From Spirosomataceae bacterium TFI 002 (GTDB lineage: Bacteria > Bacteroidota > Bacteroidia > Cytophagales > Spirosomataceae): 64,000 bases of DNA. Under the pieces are notes generated by a model. That model was not told the origin of the DNA and did no database searches. It saw only the letters and a list, made by a program, of their open reading frames with translations. The DNA lies in contig LT907983.1 in the NCBI GenBank assembly GCA_900230115.1, positions 3,735,001-3,799,000 of the forward strand, read 5' to 3'. Shown here piece after piece: positions 1 to 8,543 of this stretch. How positions within the stretch are numbered: position 1 is the first letter of the stretch; each line of letters begins with the position of its first letter. The position numbers were made by a program, and so were the translations under genes.

Positions 1-1061
1 CTTTAATGAGTGGTTCTTTTGGAGAGCTTATTGACCCATTTAATGGACTGGGGGATATTGAAGCAAAAATAATAAGAACACCCCTAGAGCCTGAAGCTAC
101 CTTCTCCGATGACCCACTGAGAATGATGAGGGCAGTACGATTTGCAAGTCAGTTGGGATTTGATATTGAATCAAATACGCTGGAAGGGCTCAAAAACATG
201 GGTGAGCGAATCAAAATAATCTCACAAGAGCGAATTACCGACGAACTGAATAAAATCATACTTTCTGAAGTGCCTTCTTATGGTTTTAAGTTTTTGTACT
301 ATTCGGGTATTTTGGAGCTTATTTTTCCTGAGCTAGTTGCCCTGCAAGGCGTAGAAACTAGAGATGGAAAGGGGCATAAAGATAATTTTTATCACACGCT
401 GCAAGTCTTAGATAATACCGCCAAACGCTCCGACGATTTATGGTTGAGATGGGCTGCAATTTTACATGACATTGCCAAGCCAGCAACCAAACGCTGGAAC
501 AACAAAAACGGATGGACATTTCATAACCATGAGGAAATAGGTGCTCGCTGGGTGAAAGGTATTTTTGCTAGGTTCAAGTTGCCATTAGATGCCAAGATGC
601 GGATGGTGAGAAAGTTAGTTCGCTTACACCTACGACCTATTGCTCTTGCCAAAGACGGCGTAACAGACTCTGCATTGCGTCGTTTGCTAGTAGATGCTGG
701 AGAAGATATTGAAAAACTAATGACCCTGTGCCGTGCCGATATCACTTCTAAAGATCCCAACAGAGTTCGCAGATATCTCAAGAATTTTGATAGGGTAGAG
801 GAGTTGTTAATTGAGTTGGAACAGAAAGACCAATTGCGTAATTTTCAACCGGTAATTACTGGTGAGATCATCATGGAGGCCTTTGAATTACCACCTTCTA
901 AAGAGGTAGGAGAAATAAAACTAGAAGTACGTGAGGCCATATTGGAAGGCACCGTAGCCAATGAAATAGAACCTGCATTTGACTTCATGGTCGCTTGCGG
1001 AAATAAAAAAGGATTTGAACTTGTAAAACCCTTAAATCAATTTACAGATGGACAACAATAA
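1..1061 (+). CDS. cca: CCA tRNA nucleotidyltransferase, C-terminal part
   Basis: This enzyme adds or repairs the 3' CCA end of tRNAs in the cytoplasm. The window opens inside the gene: the reading frame is already open at base 3, and the first in-frame ATG (base 6) falls within the conserved region ahead of the motif FSDDPLRMMRAVRFASQL, so the N-terminal nucleotidyltransferase core is missing. Visible parts are the neck and body helices of the class II poly(A) polymerase/CCA family, then an HD domain with ILHDIAKP and HNHEEIGARW. The family is usually about 470 residues, so roughly a quarter is cut off by the window edge. The stop overlaps the next small gene by 14 bases. The family call is firm. 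The HD domain suggests an additional phosphohydrolase activity, which is inferred. Confidence 0.93.
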   Translation, partial: LMSGSFGELIDPFNGLGDIEAKIIRTPLEPEATFSDDPLRMMRAVRFASQLGFDIESNTLEGLKNMGERIKIISQERITDELNKIILSEVPSYGFKFLYYSGILELIFPELVALQGVETRDGKGHKDNFYHTLQVLDNTAKRSDDLWLRWAAILHDIAKPATKRWNNKNGWTFHNHEEIGARWVKGIFARFKLPLDAKMRMVRKLVRLHLRPIALAKDGVTDSALRRLLVDAGEDIEKLMTLCRADITSKDPNRVRRYLKNFDRVEELLIELEQKDQLRNFQPVITGEIIMEAFELPPSKEVGEIKLEVREAILEGTVANEIEPAFDFMVACGNKKGFELVKPLNQFTDGQQ

Positions 1062-1251
1062 CCTAAAGAAAATCCTTGGCCTAGTACTCACTGTTTTTGG
1101 AGTGGCCTTATTAATTTTTGCATGTATCGCATTCATGAATTCCAGCGGAACAATGCTAGGAATGGACGTAAGCGGAGCCAAGAAAATCGCTCCCACCGTA
1201 CTTGGGCTTATCTTTTTGGTGGCTGGAGTGAGTATTGTGAAGACGTCTTGA
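1048..1251 (+). CDS. Small two-helix membrane protein (DUF3185-like)
   Basis: This 67-residue protein consists almost entirely of two hydrophobic helices (about residues 10-30 and 46-63), separated by a short loop containing GMDVSGAKK. Size and layout resemble DUF3185 proteins, but the match is by eye only. Its start lies 14 bases inside the end of cca, so the two are probably co-transcribed and translationally coupled. No enzymatic motif is visible and no function can be given. It probably sits in the inner membrane. Confidence 0.65.
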   Translation: MDNNNLKKILGLVLTVFGVALLIFACIAFMNSSGTMLGMDVSGAKKIAPTVLGLIFLVAGVSIVKTS

Positions 1252-1597
1252 TTTAAAGCACTTCAGATCTCGCACTTCTCTGCTCCGAAAAGTCTTCAAG
1301 ATTTCTCGGAAGTGTCGCTAGGTCTTTGACCGGGTTAGTTATATTAGAAGTTGTTTTCAACTTAATCGAAATATCAATTTCAAACTTTCCACTCTAGTTT
1401 GGCCTAATTCTGATTGTTAACATTTGAACTTACGAGCTCTTAAGTAGAGAAATAGTTAGCCTTTTTAATTCAAAATCCTTTTCCTTCAAGAATCAAACAT
1501 AAGCCAAGGAGGTAATTAAGCATTTTACCTTCTATCTTAAATAATTGACCGAAATTTATTGATAGATCGTTTTTTCGAAATTAATTAAAGACCAACC
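1252..1597. other. Non-coding gap of about 350 bases
   Basis: I see no convincing open frame, tRNA, terminator or riboswitch in this stretch. It is AT-rich toward the following gene. It presumably carries the promoter of the secreted protein that starts at 1598, but no TAnnTTTG element stands out. Confidence 0.5.
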
Positions 1598-2374
1598 ATG
1601 AAAGCAATAGTAAGACTAGCTGCCATACTCTTAATTTTTAAGACTGGATATTCACAGCAAAAATTAGAAATTGGGGCTAACAAATATTTTCAGATCGAAA
1701 AAGGATCGCTGCAATCTGATTCTTACCGAGCTATTCTATCTTCTGATATCGATACAACATGGAGTAATTGGAGCCAGAAAGGATATTATTACGGCTTTGA
1801 CACTCGCTTGACACCCATGTTCACCACAATAGATGGTATCATAAGTACTCCATATATGATCCAAGTGCGAGGAAACGCTAACGAACGAAATAAGAAGCGT
1901 TGGGGCTATCATGTATTTGAGGGGTACGCAGCTGATGATAAATCGAGAATTACGATGTTGGTCAATAAGCATGTGGAAGAAGATCGACCAGTTGCCGAAA
2001 TGTACTACTACAGCCCTTTGTGGGGGCACTCCGACAGGACTTATAATTGGTTTCGAATTGGCTCAGATGTACGACAACACTCCTTTATGTTTAGCAGAGA
2101 CAAAGCCATTTTCTATGGGGCATTACAACTCACCAATACACTATCACTGGGGAGAATAGGGAAGGATGATGTAAGGGCAAGTGAACCAGCAGGTGATGAT
2201 GAACAAAACTATGCTGAAAGTGCTAAGAATGTAAACTTTAAAGCATTAAAAAATAGCGAAGACGGTACGCTGTTTTATGATATAGAAAACCATATTGTCG
2301 TTATTAAAGTTGACGGGAAATGGATGAAATTAAATGTAGAATCATTGCCTGAAGGTGTGGAATATGATTTTTGA
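1598..2374 (+). CDS. Secreted hypothetical protein with a tail-fibre-like C-terminal motif
   Basis: This is a 258-residue protein with an N-terminal signal peptide (about residues 1-19, ending near GYSQ). I do not recognise the body. Residues about 225-252 read GTLFYDIENHIVVIKVDGKW, which has the form of the short 'G-x-x-x-Y-D ... DGKW' beta-hairpin found near the ends of many Bacteroidota surface and tail-fibre-like proteins. The gene stands alone, with about 350 bases of non-coding sequence before it and a convergent icd gene after it. Export to the periplasm or cell surface is inferred from the signal peptide. Confidence 0.7.
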   Translation: MKAIVRLAAILLIFKTGYSQQKLEIGANKYFQIEKGSLQSDSYRAILSSDIDTTWSNWSQKGYYYGFDTRLTPMFTTIDGIISTPYMIQVRGNANERNKKRWGYHVFEGYAADDKSRITMLVNKHVEEDRPVAEMYYYSPLWGHSDRTYNWFRIGSDVRQHSFMFSRDKAIFYGALQLTNTLSLGRIGKDDVRASEPAGDDEQNYAESAKNVNFKALKNSEDGTLFYDIENHIVVIKVDGKWMKLNVESLPEGVEYDF

Positions 2375-2546
2375 TAATGTTCTCAGCAAAGCCCAAAAGG
2401 TTTAACGGAAACATTGCTTGTACTTACAGCTTTGCAATATATAAATTGGTGGTTTTATTTATGAGTTGAAATCAAGTACAATGTTAATGAATCATGAAGC
2501 AGTGAAATTAATAATATCGGTAGAATATTTTTTGGATTTTATATTC

Positions 2547-2582
2547 ATAGAGCGTAATAATATACAAACTTTTACGCTCTAT
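2547..2582. terminator. Stem-loop between convergent genes
   Basis: The arms ATAGAGCGTAA (2547-2557) and TTACGCTCTAT (2572-2582) are perfectly complementary over 11 bases around a 14-base loop. It lies between the 3' ends of the secreted protein gene and icd. Neither strand has a strong run of T after the stem, so a bidirectional terminator is plausible but not certain. Confidence 0.45.
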
Positions 2583-2603
2583 AAAATTGTTCACTTCTTA
2601 AAA

Positions 2604-4118
2604 TTATTCTCCTTGTCCTAGTGAAAAACCTCGATTTCCGTTGAATTTATAGAGATTTTCTGTTTTAATGACATCAAACTCTAGATGAAATAATTTGGAT
2701 AATAGAGCAACTACCTGTTCGAAGTGAATATTAGTATACATCAGTTGTTTACCAGAAATTGATGAATCTGCTCCGACAAACCTGCAACGCCAGTGATCTG
2801 TGCAATAAGTTTCTTTTAAGCCCTTTGGGTAAACCTTAACCCCTCTATTCGTAATCATTTTCAGTTTTAAACCTGTCATGTCTATTTCGGAAAGTGAATC
2901 TCCTAACACATTTGGGTCGTCTCCTTGCCAGTCCAAGAAAACGTCAACGCCCACAAGCTCCTTTTTTTCGCGTTTTCGGATGTAATCTGGAATGTAAATC
3001 TTACCGCTACCTTGCTCTAACATACTTTTAGCTAACTTTTTTGGTGACCTGCCGAGATTTGCTATTACTTGATTTGCGAATTCTTGTGTGCCAACTTTTT
3101 GTACACTAATACCTTCTTTATAAATATCAGCAGTATGGTATCCTTCTTCCAATGTAGTCAATAATGCATTTTTTATTTTGCTAGCAACTGATGTTTGACC
3201 AATGTGTACCAGCATGGATAAGGCTGCATTAATAAGTCCAGATGGGTTTGCAACTCCTTGGCCGGCAATATCTGGAGCTGAACCATGAATGGCTTCGAAC
3301 ATTGCGACGTTTTTTCCGATATTGGCTGAACCACACATACCTACTGAACCAGCAATCTCCGCGGCTATATCTGAGATTATGTCACCATATAAATTTGAAG
3401 TAACAATGACATCATAAATTTCTGGATTTGAAGCTAGCCTTGCCGAGCCGATATCGATAATTTGTGTTTCATTTATTATCTCAGGATATTCTACAGAGAT
3501 TTCGTCAAAAACTTTATGAAATAAGCCATCTGTTAGCTTCATGATGTTATCCTTTACCATACAGGTTACTTTTTTTCTGCCGTATGCTTTTGCGTATTCA
3601 AAAGCATAACGAATTATACGTTCGCATCCAGGACGAGTTATGAGTTTTAAGCACTGATAAACATCATTAGTTTGCCTGTGCTCTATTCCTGCGTATAAAT
3701 CTTCTTCATTTTCGCGTATGATAACTACATCCATTGTTGGAAAGTGGGTAGGCACATATGGAGATAATGCTTCTACTGGGCGTACATTTGCAAAAAGACC
3801 CAAGGACTTCCTAAGGGTAACATTTAAACTCTTGAAACCACTTCCCTGTGGAGTTGTAATAGGTGCCTTCAAGATTAGCTTACAGTCATTGATAGTATCC
3901 CATGCATCGGGTTCTATTCCAGATGTATTTCCAGATAAATACACCCTTTCTCCCAATTCGATATGTTCTGCTTCAAAATTGGCTCCAGATGCACTTAAAA
4001 TTTTTAAAGTGGCTTCCATGATTTCGGGACCAATACCATCTCCTTTAGCTACAGCAATTTTAATAGGAACTTTTAAGTCTTCTATTTGAGATTCTTTAGT
4101 TAACAATAATGTTTTCAT
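2604..4118 (-). CDS. icd: NADP-dependent isocitrate dehydrogenase
   Basis: The enzyme converts isocitrate to 2-oxoglutarate in the TCA cycle, in the cytoplasm. The family fold is shown by AKGDGIGPEIM near the N-terminus, the substrate motif IIRENEEDLYAGIEH, VTSNLYGDIISDIAAEIAGS, and the cofactor-site motif AIHGSAPDIAGQGVANPSG. At about 500 residues with a C-terminal extension of about 130 residues, it matches the alpha-proteobacterial/Rickettsia-type enzyme and not the E. coli type. I chose the start at 4118 (MKTLLLTKE) because an upstream in-frame ATG at 4142 adds only eight poorly conserved residues. The gene is monocistronic, and the unusual repeats ahead of it are listed separately. NADP preference is inferred from the subfamily. 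Confidence 0.9.
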   Translation of the reverse strand: MKTLLLTKESQIEDLKVPIKIAVAKGDGIGPEIMEATLKILSASGANFEAEHIELGERVYLSGNTSGIEPDAWDTINDCKLILKAPITTPQGSGFKSLNVTLRKSLGLFANVRPVEALSPYVPTHFPTMDVVIIRENEEDLYAGIEHRQTNDVYQCLKLITRPGCERIIRYAFEYAKAYGRKKVTCMVKDNIMKLTDGLFHKVFDEISVEYPEIINETQIIDIGSARLASNPEIYDVIVTSNLYGDIISDIAAEIAGSVGMCGSANIGKNVAMFEAIHGSAPDIAGQGVANPSGLINAALSMLVHIGQTSVASKIKNALLTTLEEGYHTADIYKEGISVQKVGTQEFANQVIANLGRSPKKLAKSMLEQGSGKIYIPDYIRKREKKELVGVDVFLDWQGDDPNVLGDSLSEIDMTGLKLKMITNRGVKVYPKGLKETYCTDHWRCRFVGADSSISGKQLMYTNIHFEQVVALLSKLFHLEFDVIKTENLYKFNGNRGFSLGQGE

Positions 4119-4457
4119 ATTCGCATGTTTTATGATTAGCATTGCAAATATGTGGGGATTTTATCATAAATTTTTATTTATACATTTTATCACAAACATT
4201 AAAAAAATTTATGTGAAGTTGTCATATGGATATTGTCATAAAGTTTTTCAATAGGTATTTTTTGTCTTTAAGTTCAATAATAATCCGAGTTGATTTCTTC
4301 TCACTAAGTCAAAGAAGTTACGTAGTATACGAGATGAAGATTTTAATTTGAATACAAACCATTAGGAATCTTTTTAATTTTATTAATCATAATCTTTAAG
4401 AAAATAGAACGCTTAACTTCATTGCTATTAATAAACTTCCGTCAAATTGAATCAAAA
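4119..4457. other. Divergent intergenic region icd / FAD monooxygenase
   Basis: This gap of about 340 bases separates two divergently transcribed genes. Apart from the repeats at 4161-4243 I see only AT-rich sequence. No open frame, RNA gene or clear TAnnTTTG element was found on either strand. Confidence 0.5.
4161..4243. promoter_or_regulatory. Four direct repeats of TT(A/G)TCA(T/C)A ahead of icd
   Basis: Near-identical ten-base units occur at 4161 (TTATCATAAA), 4187 (TTATCACAAA), 4219 (TTGTCATATG) and 4233 (TTGTCATAAA). All lie within 125 bases upstream of icd, in the gap before a divergent FAD monooxygenase. The arrangement looks like an operator array for a regulator of icd or of both genes. 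The region is AT-rich, so some of the similarity may be chance. Confidence 0.35.
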
Positions 4458-5591
4458 ATGACCGTTGACATCATAGGTGCTGGAATAGGAGGTTTGACGA
4501 CCGCCATTGCATTAGAACAAAAGGGAATTCAGACAAGAATTTTTGAACAAGCTGAAAGTATAAAAGCTGTAGGTGCAGGAATTATTTTGGCCAATAATGC
4601 CATGCAGGTATTTGAAAAACTGGATCTACGTAAAACAATAGAAGAAAACGGAAACACAATTTCTTCTATGAATATAACCGATACCAAGCTTAAGCCTCTT
4701 TCTAAAATTGATCTCAAGTATTTTGAGGAAAAGCTCAAAGTGAAAAATATCGCAATTCACAGAGGTGTCTTACAACAAATATTAATAAATAAATTAAAGC
4801 ATACAGAAATAAACCTCAATCACCACCTCCAAAGTGTCGATGAAAATCAAAATGGTTACACTTTGAAATTTGATAATGGTAAGTTGCATCAATCTTCATT
4901 ACTTATTGGTGCCGATGGCCTAAACTCAATTGTACGACAGCAAGTATTTCCTATTAATGAAGTACGCCATGCGAAGCAAGTTTGTTGGAGAGGAATTGCC
5001 AATTTTAAGCTACCATCAGTTTATATTAATGAACTCAACGAAGCTTGGGGTAAAAATGAGCGTTTTGGATTTGTGCAAATCGCTGATAATAAAGCATACT
5101 GGTATGCCCTGAAATCTTACAAAAATGATAAAAGTGAATTTGATGTAAACGAGATTGATAGGTATTTTGAAGATTTCAGTTCTATAGTCAAAGATATCAT
5201 TGCTGCCACGCCTAAGGAAAACATCAACACTGCGGAAATGACTGACTTGAGACCAACTAGAAATTGGTATAAAGAAAGGGTTTGTTTGATTGGTGATGCT
5301 GCTCATGCCACCACTCCCAACATGGGGCAGGGAGCATGTCAGGCAATAGAGGATGCCTATGTGCTTTCAGAATGTTTGAATAAATATGATGCACATAAAG
5401 CATTTGAAGTATTTCGGAAATTAAGAATGCCCAAAGCACACCAAGTGGTAAAGGCAAGTTGGATGCTAGGTAAAATGGCTCATTCTACAAACCCTATATT
5501 CATAGGTCTTCGCAATCAAATGATGAGATTGACACCAGCTGCTGTGAATAGAAAACAATCTGAAAGTATTTTTCAGTTGGTAGAAGTGTAA
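4458..5591 (+). CDS. FAD-dependent monooxygenase (PHBH-type)
   Basis: This is a flavin monooxygenase of the p-hydroxybenzoate hydroxylase fold. The protein starts with the FAD-binding GxGxxG stretch DIIGAGIGGLTTAIALEQKG, has the middle DG motif LIGADGLNSIVRQ, and carries the second FAD motif CLIGDAAHATTPNMGQGACQ near residue 285. An upstream ATG at 4422 would add twelve residues ahead of the beta strand, so the start at 4458 fits the family better. The 377 residues are typical of salicylate hydroxylase-like and zeaxanthin epoxidase-like enzymes. The substrate cannot be told from sequence and no pathway genes are adjacent. Confidence 0.85.
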   Translation: MTVDIIGAGIGGLTTAIALEQKGIQTRIFEQAESIKAVGAGIILANNAMQVFEKLDLRKTIEENGNTISSMNITDTKLKPLSKIDLKYFEEKLKVKNIAIHRGVLQQILINKLKHTEINLNHHLQSVDENQNGYTLKFDNGKLHQSSLLIGADGLNSIVRQQVFPINEVRHAKQVCWRGIANFKLPSVYINELNEAWGKNERFGFVQIADNKAYWYALKSYKNDKSEFDVNEIDRYFEDFSSIVKDIIAATPKENINTAEMTDLRPTRNWYKERVCLIGDAAHATTPNMGQGACQAIEDAYVLSECLNKYDAHKAFEVFRKLRMPKAHQVVKASWMLGKMAHSTNPIFIGLRNQMMRLTPAAVNRKQSESIFQLVEV

Positions 5592-5685
5592 AGTACTCTT
5601 CCTGATAGTCTTTCAAATAGTAATAGAAAATAAAACAATGCTTAACTGTTATGCCAAATCCGCTTTCTCGTTATATAGTTAGAAG

Positions 5686-6192
5686 ATGAGAACTAAAGCA
5701 TTTAAGGATAGGGTACTTTCATTATCGGATCGAATATTTCCCATGATAGCACGGCTATTAGGAAATAACTCCAAAGCCGAAGACGCGACTCAAGAGATTA
5801 TGATTAAGCTCTGGGCAAATAGGAAGCAAATTGAAAACCACCCAAACCTTACTGGTTTTGTTTTTACAACGGCACGCAACTATTGTCTTGATATTTTAAA
5901 GAAAAAAGGACCAGAATTGACTTCCACGGACCATCATCTCAGCAATCTAGAAGCTGCTACTGGTCAAGAGGAATTTGAATGGATTGAGCTAAAAACCACT
6001 GTTGAGAAAATATTGAAGCAACTGCCTGAGCAGCAAAGGGAAGTAATGCTGATGAGAGATATTGACGGATTGGAGTTCTCGGAAATTGCAGCAGCTACTG
6101 ATCTCAAAATTGAACATGTTCGGGTTTTATTGTCTAGAGCGAGGAAACAAGTTGCGGAGGTCCTAAAGAAAATGGATGATTATGGACATTGA
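5686..6192 (+). CDS. ECF-type RNA polymerase sigma factor
   Basis: This 168-residue sigma-70 family factor has region 2 around residues 20-90 (SKAEDATQEIMIKLWANRK, TARNYCLDILKKK) and a region 4 helix-turn-helix around residues 110-160 (LPEQQREVMLMRDIDGLEF, IEHVRVLLSRARKQ). There is no sigma 1.1 or 3, as expected for the extracytoplasmic-function type. Its 3' end overlaps the next gene, which encodes a single-pass membrane protein, giving the usual sigma/anti-sigma arrangement. The target genes are unknown. Autoregulation is likely by analogy. Confidence 0.9.
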   Translation: MRTKAFKDRVLSLSDRIFPMIARLLGNNSKAEDATQEIMIKLWANRKQIENHPNLTGFVFTTARNYCLDILKKKGPELTSTDHHLSNLEAATGQEEFEWIELKTTVEKILKQLPEQQREVMLMRDIDGLEFSEIAAATDLKIEHVRVLLSRARKQVAEVLKKMDDYGH

Positions 6193-6592
6193 GAAATTAA
6201 TAGAAAAATATAAAGCAGGAGAAACCTCACTGGAAGAGGAGCAATTCCTGATGGAAAATGTATCAGGCTTTGAAACCGATGTTTCGGCTTGGTTGAGATA
6301 TGCAGAGCAAAGCAAAAAGCAAAGTTCTCCAGACTTGAAAAACAATATATGGACTTCCATTAATAAGAAGACCTTAAGGTTTAGAATGGGGCTATTTGCT
6401 GCTGCTGCGTCAATTTTATTTTTAGCTATTTTTTTAATTAGCAATTTGAAAGAAAAAGAAATGGCATACGAAGAGAAAGCAGCAGTACTGAAAGAAGCAA
6501 TGGCAATGCTATCGGATGTGGAAACCCTGCCAGCAGCTGAGGACATCATTTATGAAGACGAATTAGTCATTATTTATACAAGCACAGAATAA
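6182..6592 (+). CDS. Putative anti-sigma factor, single-pass membrane protein
   Basis: The protein has a soluble N-terminal part (about residues 1-60) beginning MDIEKLIEKYKAGETSLEEE, the usual start of Bacteroidota anti-sigma proteins. One transmembrane helix follows (about 65-83), then a short acidic outer part of about 50 residues. The start codon lies inside the end of the sigma gene; an ATG six bases earlier (6176) is also possible. The position directly after an ECF sigma gene is the main evidence for the role. No zinc-binding anti-sigma motif is visible. It would hold the sigma factor at the inner membrane until a signal releases it. Confidence 0.7.
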   Translation: MDIEKLIEKYKAGETSLEEEQFLMENVSGFETDVSAWLRYAEQSKKQSSPDLKNNIWTSINKKTLRFRMGLFAAAASILFLAIFLISNLKEKEMAYEEKAAVLKEAMAMLSDVETLPAAEDIIYEDELVIIYTSTE

Positions 6593-6620
6593 CAATTATT
6601 ACTTAACACTTAAAACAATT

Positions 6621-7118
6621 ATGATGAAGAAATTACTATTAACAATTTGTATTTTAACTGTCTCATTTATGGGAGCACTGGGACAAAGCTCGTCCATAAA
6701 ATTAAAAGTCAAAGAAGGCCCAAATCCTGACATTTACATTGATGGTAAAAAATACGATTATGCAATAATGGATCTTTTGGATCAGTCCAAGATTGCCTCG
6801 GTCAATGTACTGAAAGGTGAGATGGCTATGAAGGAATACAATGCTCCCAATGGTGTAGTTTTAATCACAACTAAAAGTGGAGGTGAGATCAAAATAAAGT
6901 CAAAAGGTTCTAAAGAGCTGAAATTGGCTGACAATCCAGACAAAGACCCCAAGATTATTGTAGATGGAAAGGTTATGAGTAAAGAGCAGCTTTCCAAATT
7001 GGCTCCTGACGAAATCGATAATATTAATGTGGTCAAAGGCGAGAAAGCACTTAGCGAGTATAATGCTCCCAACGGTGTAATAATCGTAGAAACCAAATTA
7101 GGGAAAAAGAAGAATTAG
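6621..7118 (+). CDS. Secreted protein of two TonB-plug-like repeats
   Basis: After a signal peptide (about residues 1-21, ending near GALGQ), this 165-residue protein contains two copies of one module, at about residues 38-85 and 110-160. The core of the first reads IASVNVLKGEMAMKEYNAPN and that of the second IDNINVVKGEKALSEYNAPN, each followed by a strand ending in a TTK or ETK motif. This resembles the last part of the plug of SusC/TonB-dependent receptors (VLK-x-x-x-A-x-x-x-Y-x-x-x-x-x-NGVI). No barrel follows. It lies 28 bases after the anti-sigma gene and ahead of a strong terminator, so it is probably the last gene of a three-gene operon. Its role as an envelope sensor or scaffold is a guess. 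Confidence 0.75.
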   Translation: MMKKLLLTICILTVSFMGALGQSSSIKLKVKEGPNPDIYIDGKKYDYAIMDLLDQSKIASVNVLKGEMAMKEYNAPNGVVLITTKSGGEIKIKSKGSKELKLADNPDKDPKIIVDGKVMSKEQLSKLAPDEIDNINVVKGEKALSEYNAPNGVIIVETKLGKKKN

Positions 7119-7140
7119 AACTAACCTAGAAATGATTTGA

Positions 7141-7167
7141 AGGGGGAGGATGCTCCCCCTTTTTTTG
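7141..7167 (+). terminator. Rho-independent terminator
   Basis: The stem AGGGGGAG/CTCCCCCT is a perfect eight-base pairing around a GATG loop and is followed by eight T residues. It ends the sigma/anti-sigma/plug-repeat operon and lies just before the convergent gdhA stop. Confidence 0.9.
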
Positions 7168-7196
7168 TTTAATTATGGACTGAGTTTCTGGAAAAA

Positions 7197-8543
7197 CTAA
7201 ACCACTCCTTGTTCTAGCATGGCATCAGCCACTTTCACAAACCCGGCAATATTTGCTCCCTTGGCATAGTTGATATAGCCATCTTCTTCAGTGCCATATT
7301 TGACACACGATTTATGAATTTTGTCTATTATTTCTTTTAGCTTGGCGTCTACTTTGTCTCTTGTCCAGTTGTAACGAAGAGAGTTTTGAGACATTTCTAA
7401 ACCCGAAGTAGCTACTCCTCCAGCATTTGAGGCTTTGCCTACTGCGTATAATATTTTTGCTTTGTAGAATACCGAGATAGCATTAGCTGTACTTGGCATA
7501 TTTGCTCCTTCGCTTACACATATGCAGCCATTCTCTACCAAGTTTTGGGCATCAGTTTCGTTGAGTTCATTTTCTGTAGCACATGGTAAAGCTATATCGG
7601 TTTTAATGTTCCAAGGTCTTTCACCTTCATAAAACTTAGCGGAAGGATACTGGTCTATGTACTCTTTAATACGTCCTCGTTTTACGTTTTTTAATTCCAT
7701 GATAAAGCCCAGTTTCTCGGCATCAATTCCTTCTTCGTCCAATATAAACCCCGAAGAATCTGACATCGTTAGCACTTTCGCTCCCAATTGAATTGATTTT
7801 TCAACCGCATATTGTGCTACGTTTCCAGACCCAGAGACTAAAACAGTTTTGTCTTTGAAGCTATCATTTCGAGTGTTCAACATGTTTTGGGCAAAATAAA
7901 CGTTGCCATATCCTGTCGCTTCTGGCCTTATCAATGAGCCACCATACGCCATTCCTTTTCCTGTCAAAACACCCGTAAACTCATTTTTAAGCTTTTTATA
8001 CATGCCATACATGTAACCAATTTCTCTACTACCCACTCCAATGTCTCCAGCGGGGATATCGGTATTCTCACCTAGATGACGGAACAGTTCGGCCATAAAC
8101 GACTGACAAAACCTCATGATTTCGTTATCGGATTTGCCTTTAGGGTTAAAATCAGAACCGCCTTTACCTCCGCCCATTGGGAGAGTTGTGAGCGAATTTT
8201 TAAATACTTGTTCAAAGCCCAAAAACTTTAAAATGCTCAAGTTTACTGAGGGATGAAACCTCAAGCCTCCTTTATACGGCCCTATGGCTGAGCTCATTTC
8301 TACCCTATATCCTCTATTTACTTGTATCTCTCCGTCATCATCAAGCCATGGAACTCTGAAAATAATCGTGCGTTCGGGCTCAATCATACGTTCTAGTAAT
8401 TTCTTGCCTTTATATTTTGGGTTTTCTTCAATAAATGGAATGATGACTTCAGCTACTTCATGTACAGCTTGTAAAAATTCAGGTTCGTTGCTATTACGTG
8501 CTTCTGCATATTCCATAAAAGCCGCAATTTTCTTGTCCATCAT
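7197..8543 (-). CDS. gdhA: NADP-specific glutamate dehydrogenase
   Basis: This enzyme aminates 2-oxoglutarate to glutamate (assimilatory direction) in the cytoplasm. The 448-residue length fits the hexameric bacterial NADP type. Key motifs are GPYKGGLRFHPSVNLSILKF, the catalytic-lysine segment LPMGGGKGGSDFNPKGKSD, the domain hinge RPEATGYGNVYFAQ, and the cofactor-binding segment VLVSGSGNVAQYAVEKS. The start has two adjacent ATG codons (8543 or 8540). It stands alone, with a 470-base gap upstream that contains a near-perfect palindrome. NADP specificity is inferred from overall similarity to the anabolic type. Confidence 0.95.
   Translation of the reverse strand: MMDKKIAAFMEYAEARNSNEPEFLQAVHEVAEVIIPFIEENPKYKGKKLLERMIEPERTIIFRVPWLDDDGEIQVNRGYRVEMSSAIGPYKGGLRFHPSVNLSILKFLGFEQVFKNSLTTLPMGGGKGGSDFNPKGKSDNEIMRFCQSFMAELFRHLGENTDIPAGDIGVGSREIGYMYGMYKKLKNEFTGVLTGKGMAYGGSLIRPEATGYGNVYFAQNMLNTRNDSFKDKTVLVSGSGNVAQYAVEKSIQLGAKVLTMSDSSGFILDEEGIDAEKLGFIMELKNVKRGRIKEYIDQYPSAKFYEGERPWNIKTDIALPCATENELNETDAQNLVENGCICVSEGANMPSTANAISVFYKAKILYAVGKASNAGGVATSGLEMSQNSLRYNWTRDKVDAKLKEIIDKIHKSCVKYGTEEDGYINYAKGANIAGFVKVADAMLEQGVV

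Noticed and set aside
3718-4089. 123-codon frame on the plus strand inside icd
   Set aside because: It is antisense to the strongly conserved N-terminal coding part of icd and has no family features.
6163-6549. 128-codon minus-strand frame over the anti-sigma gene
   Set aside because: The opposite strand has the expected sigma/anti-sigma overlap and membrane helix, so this frame is incidental.
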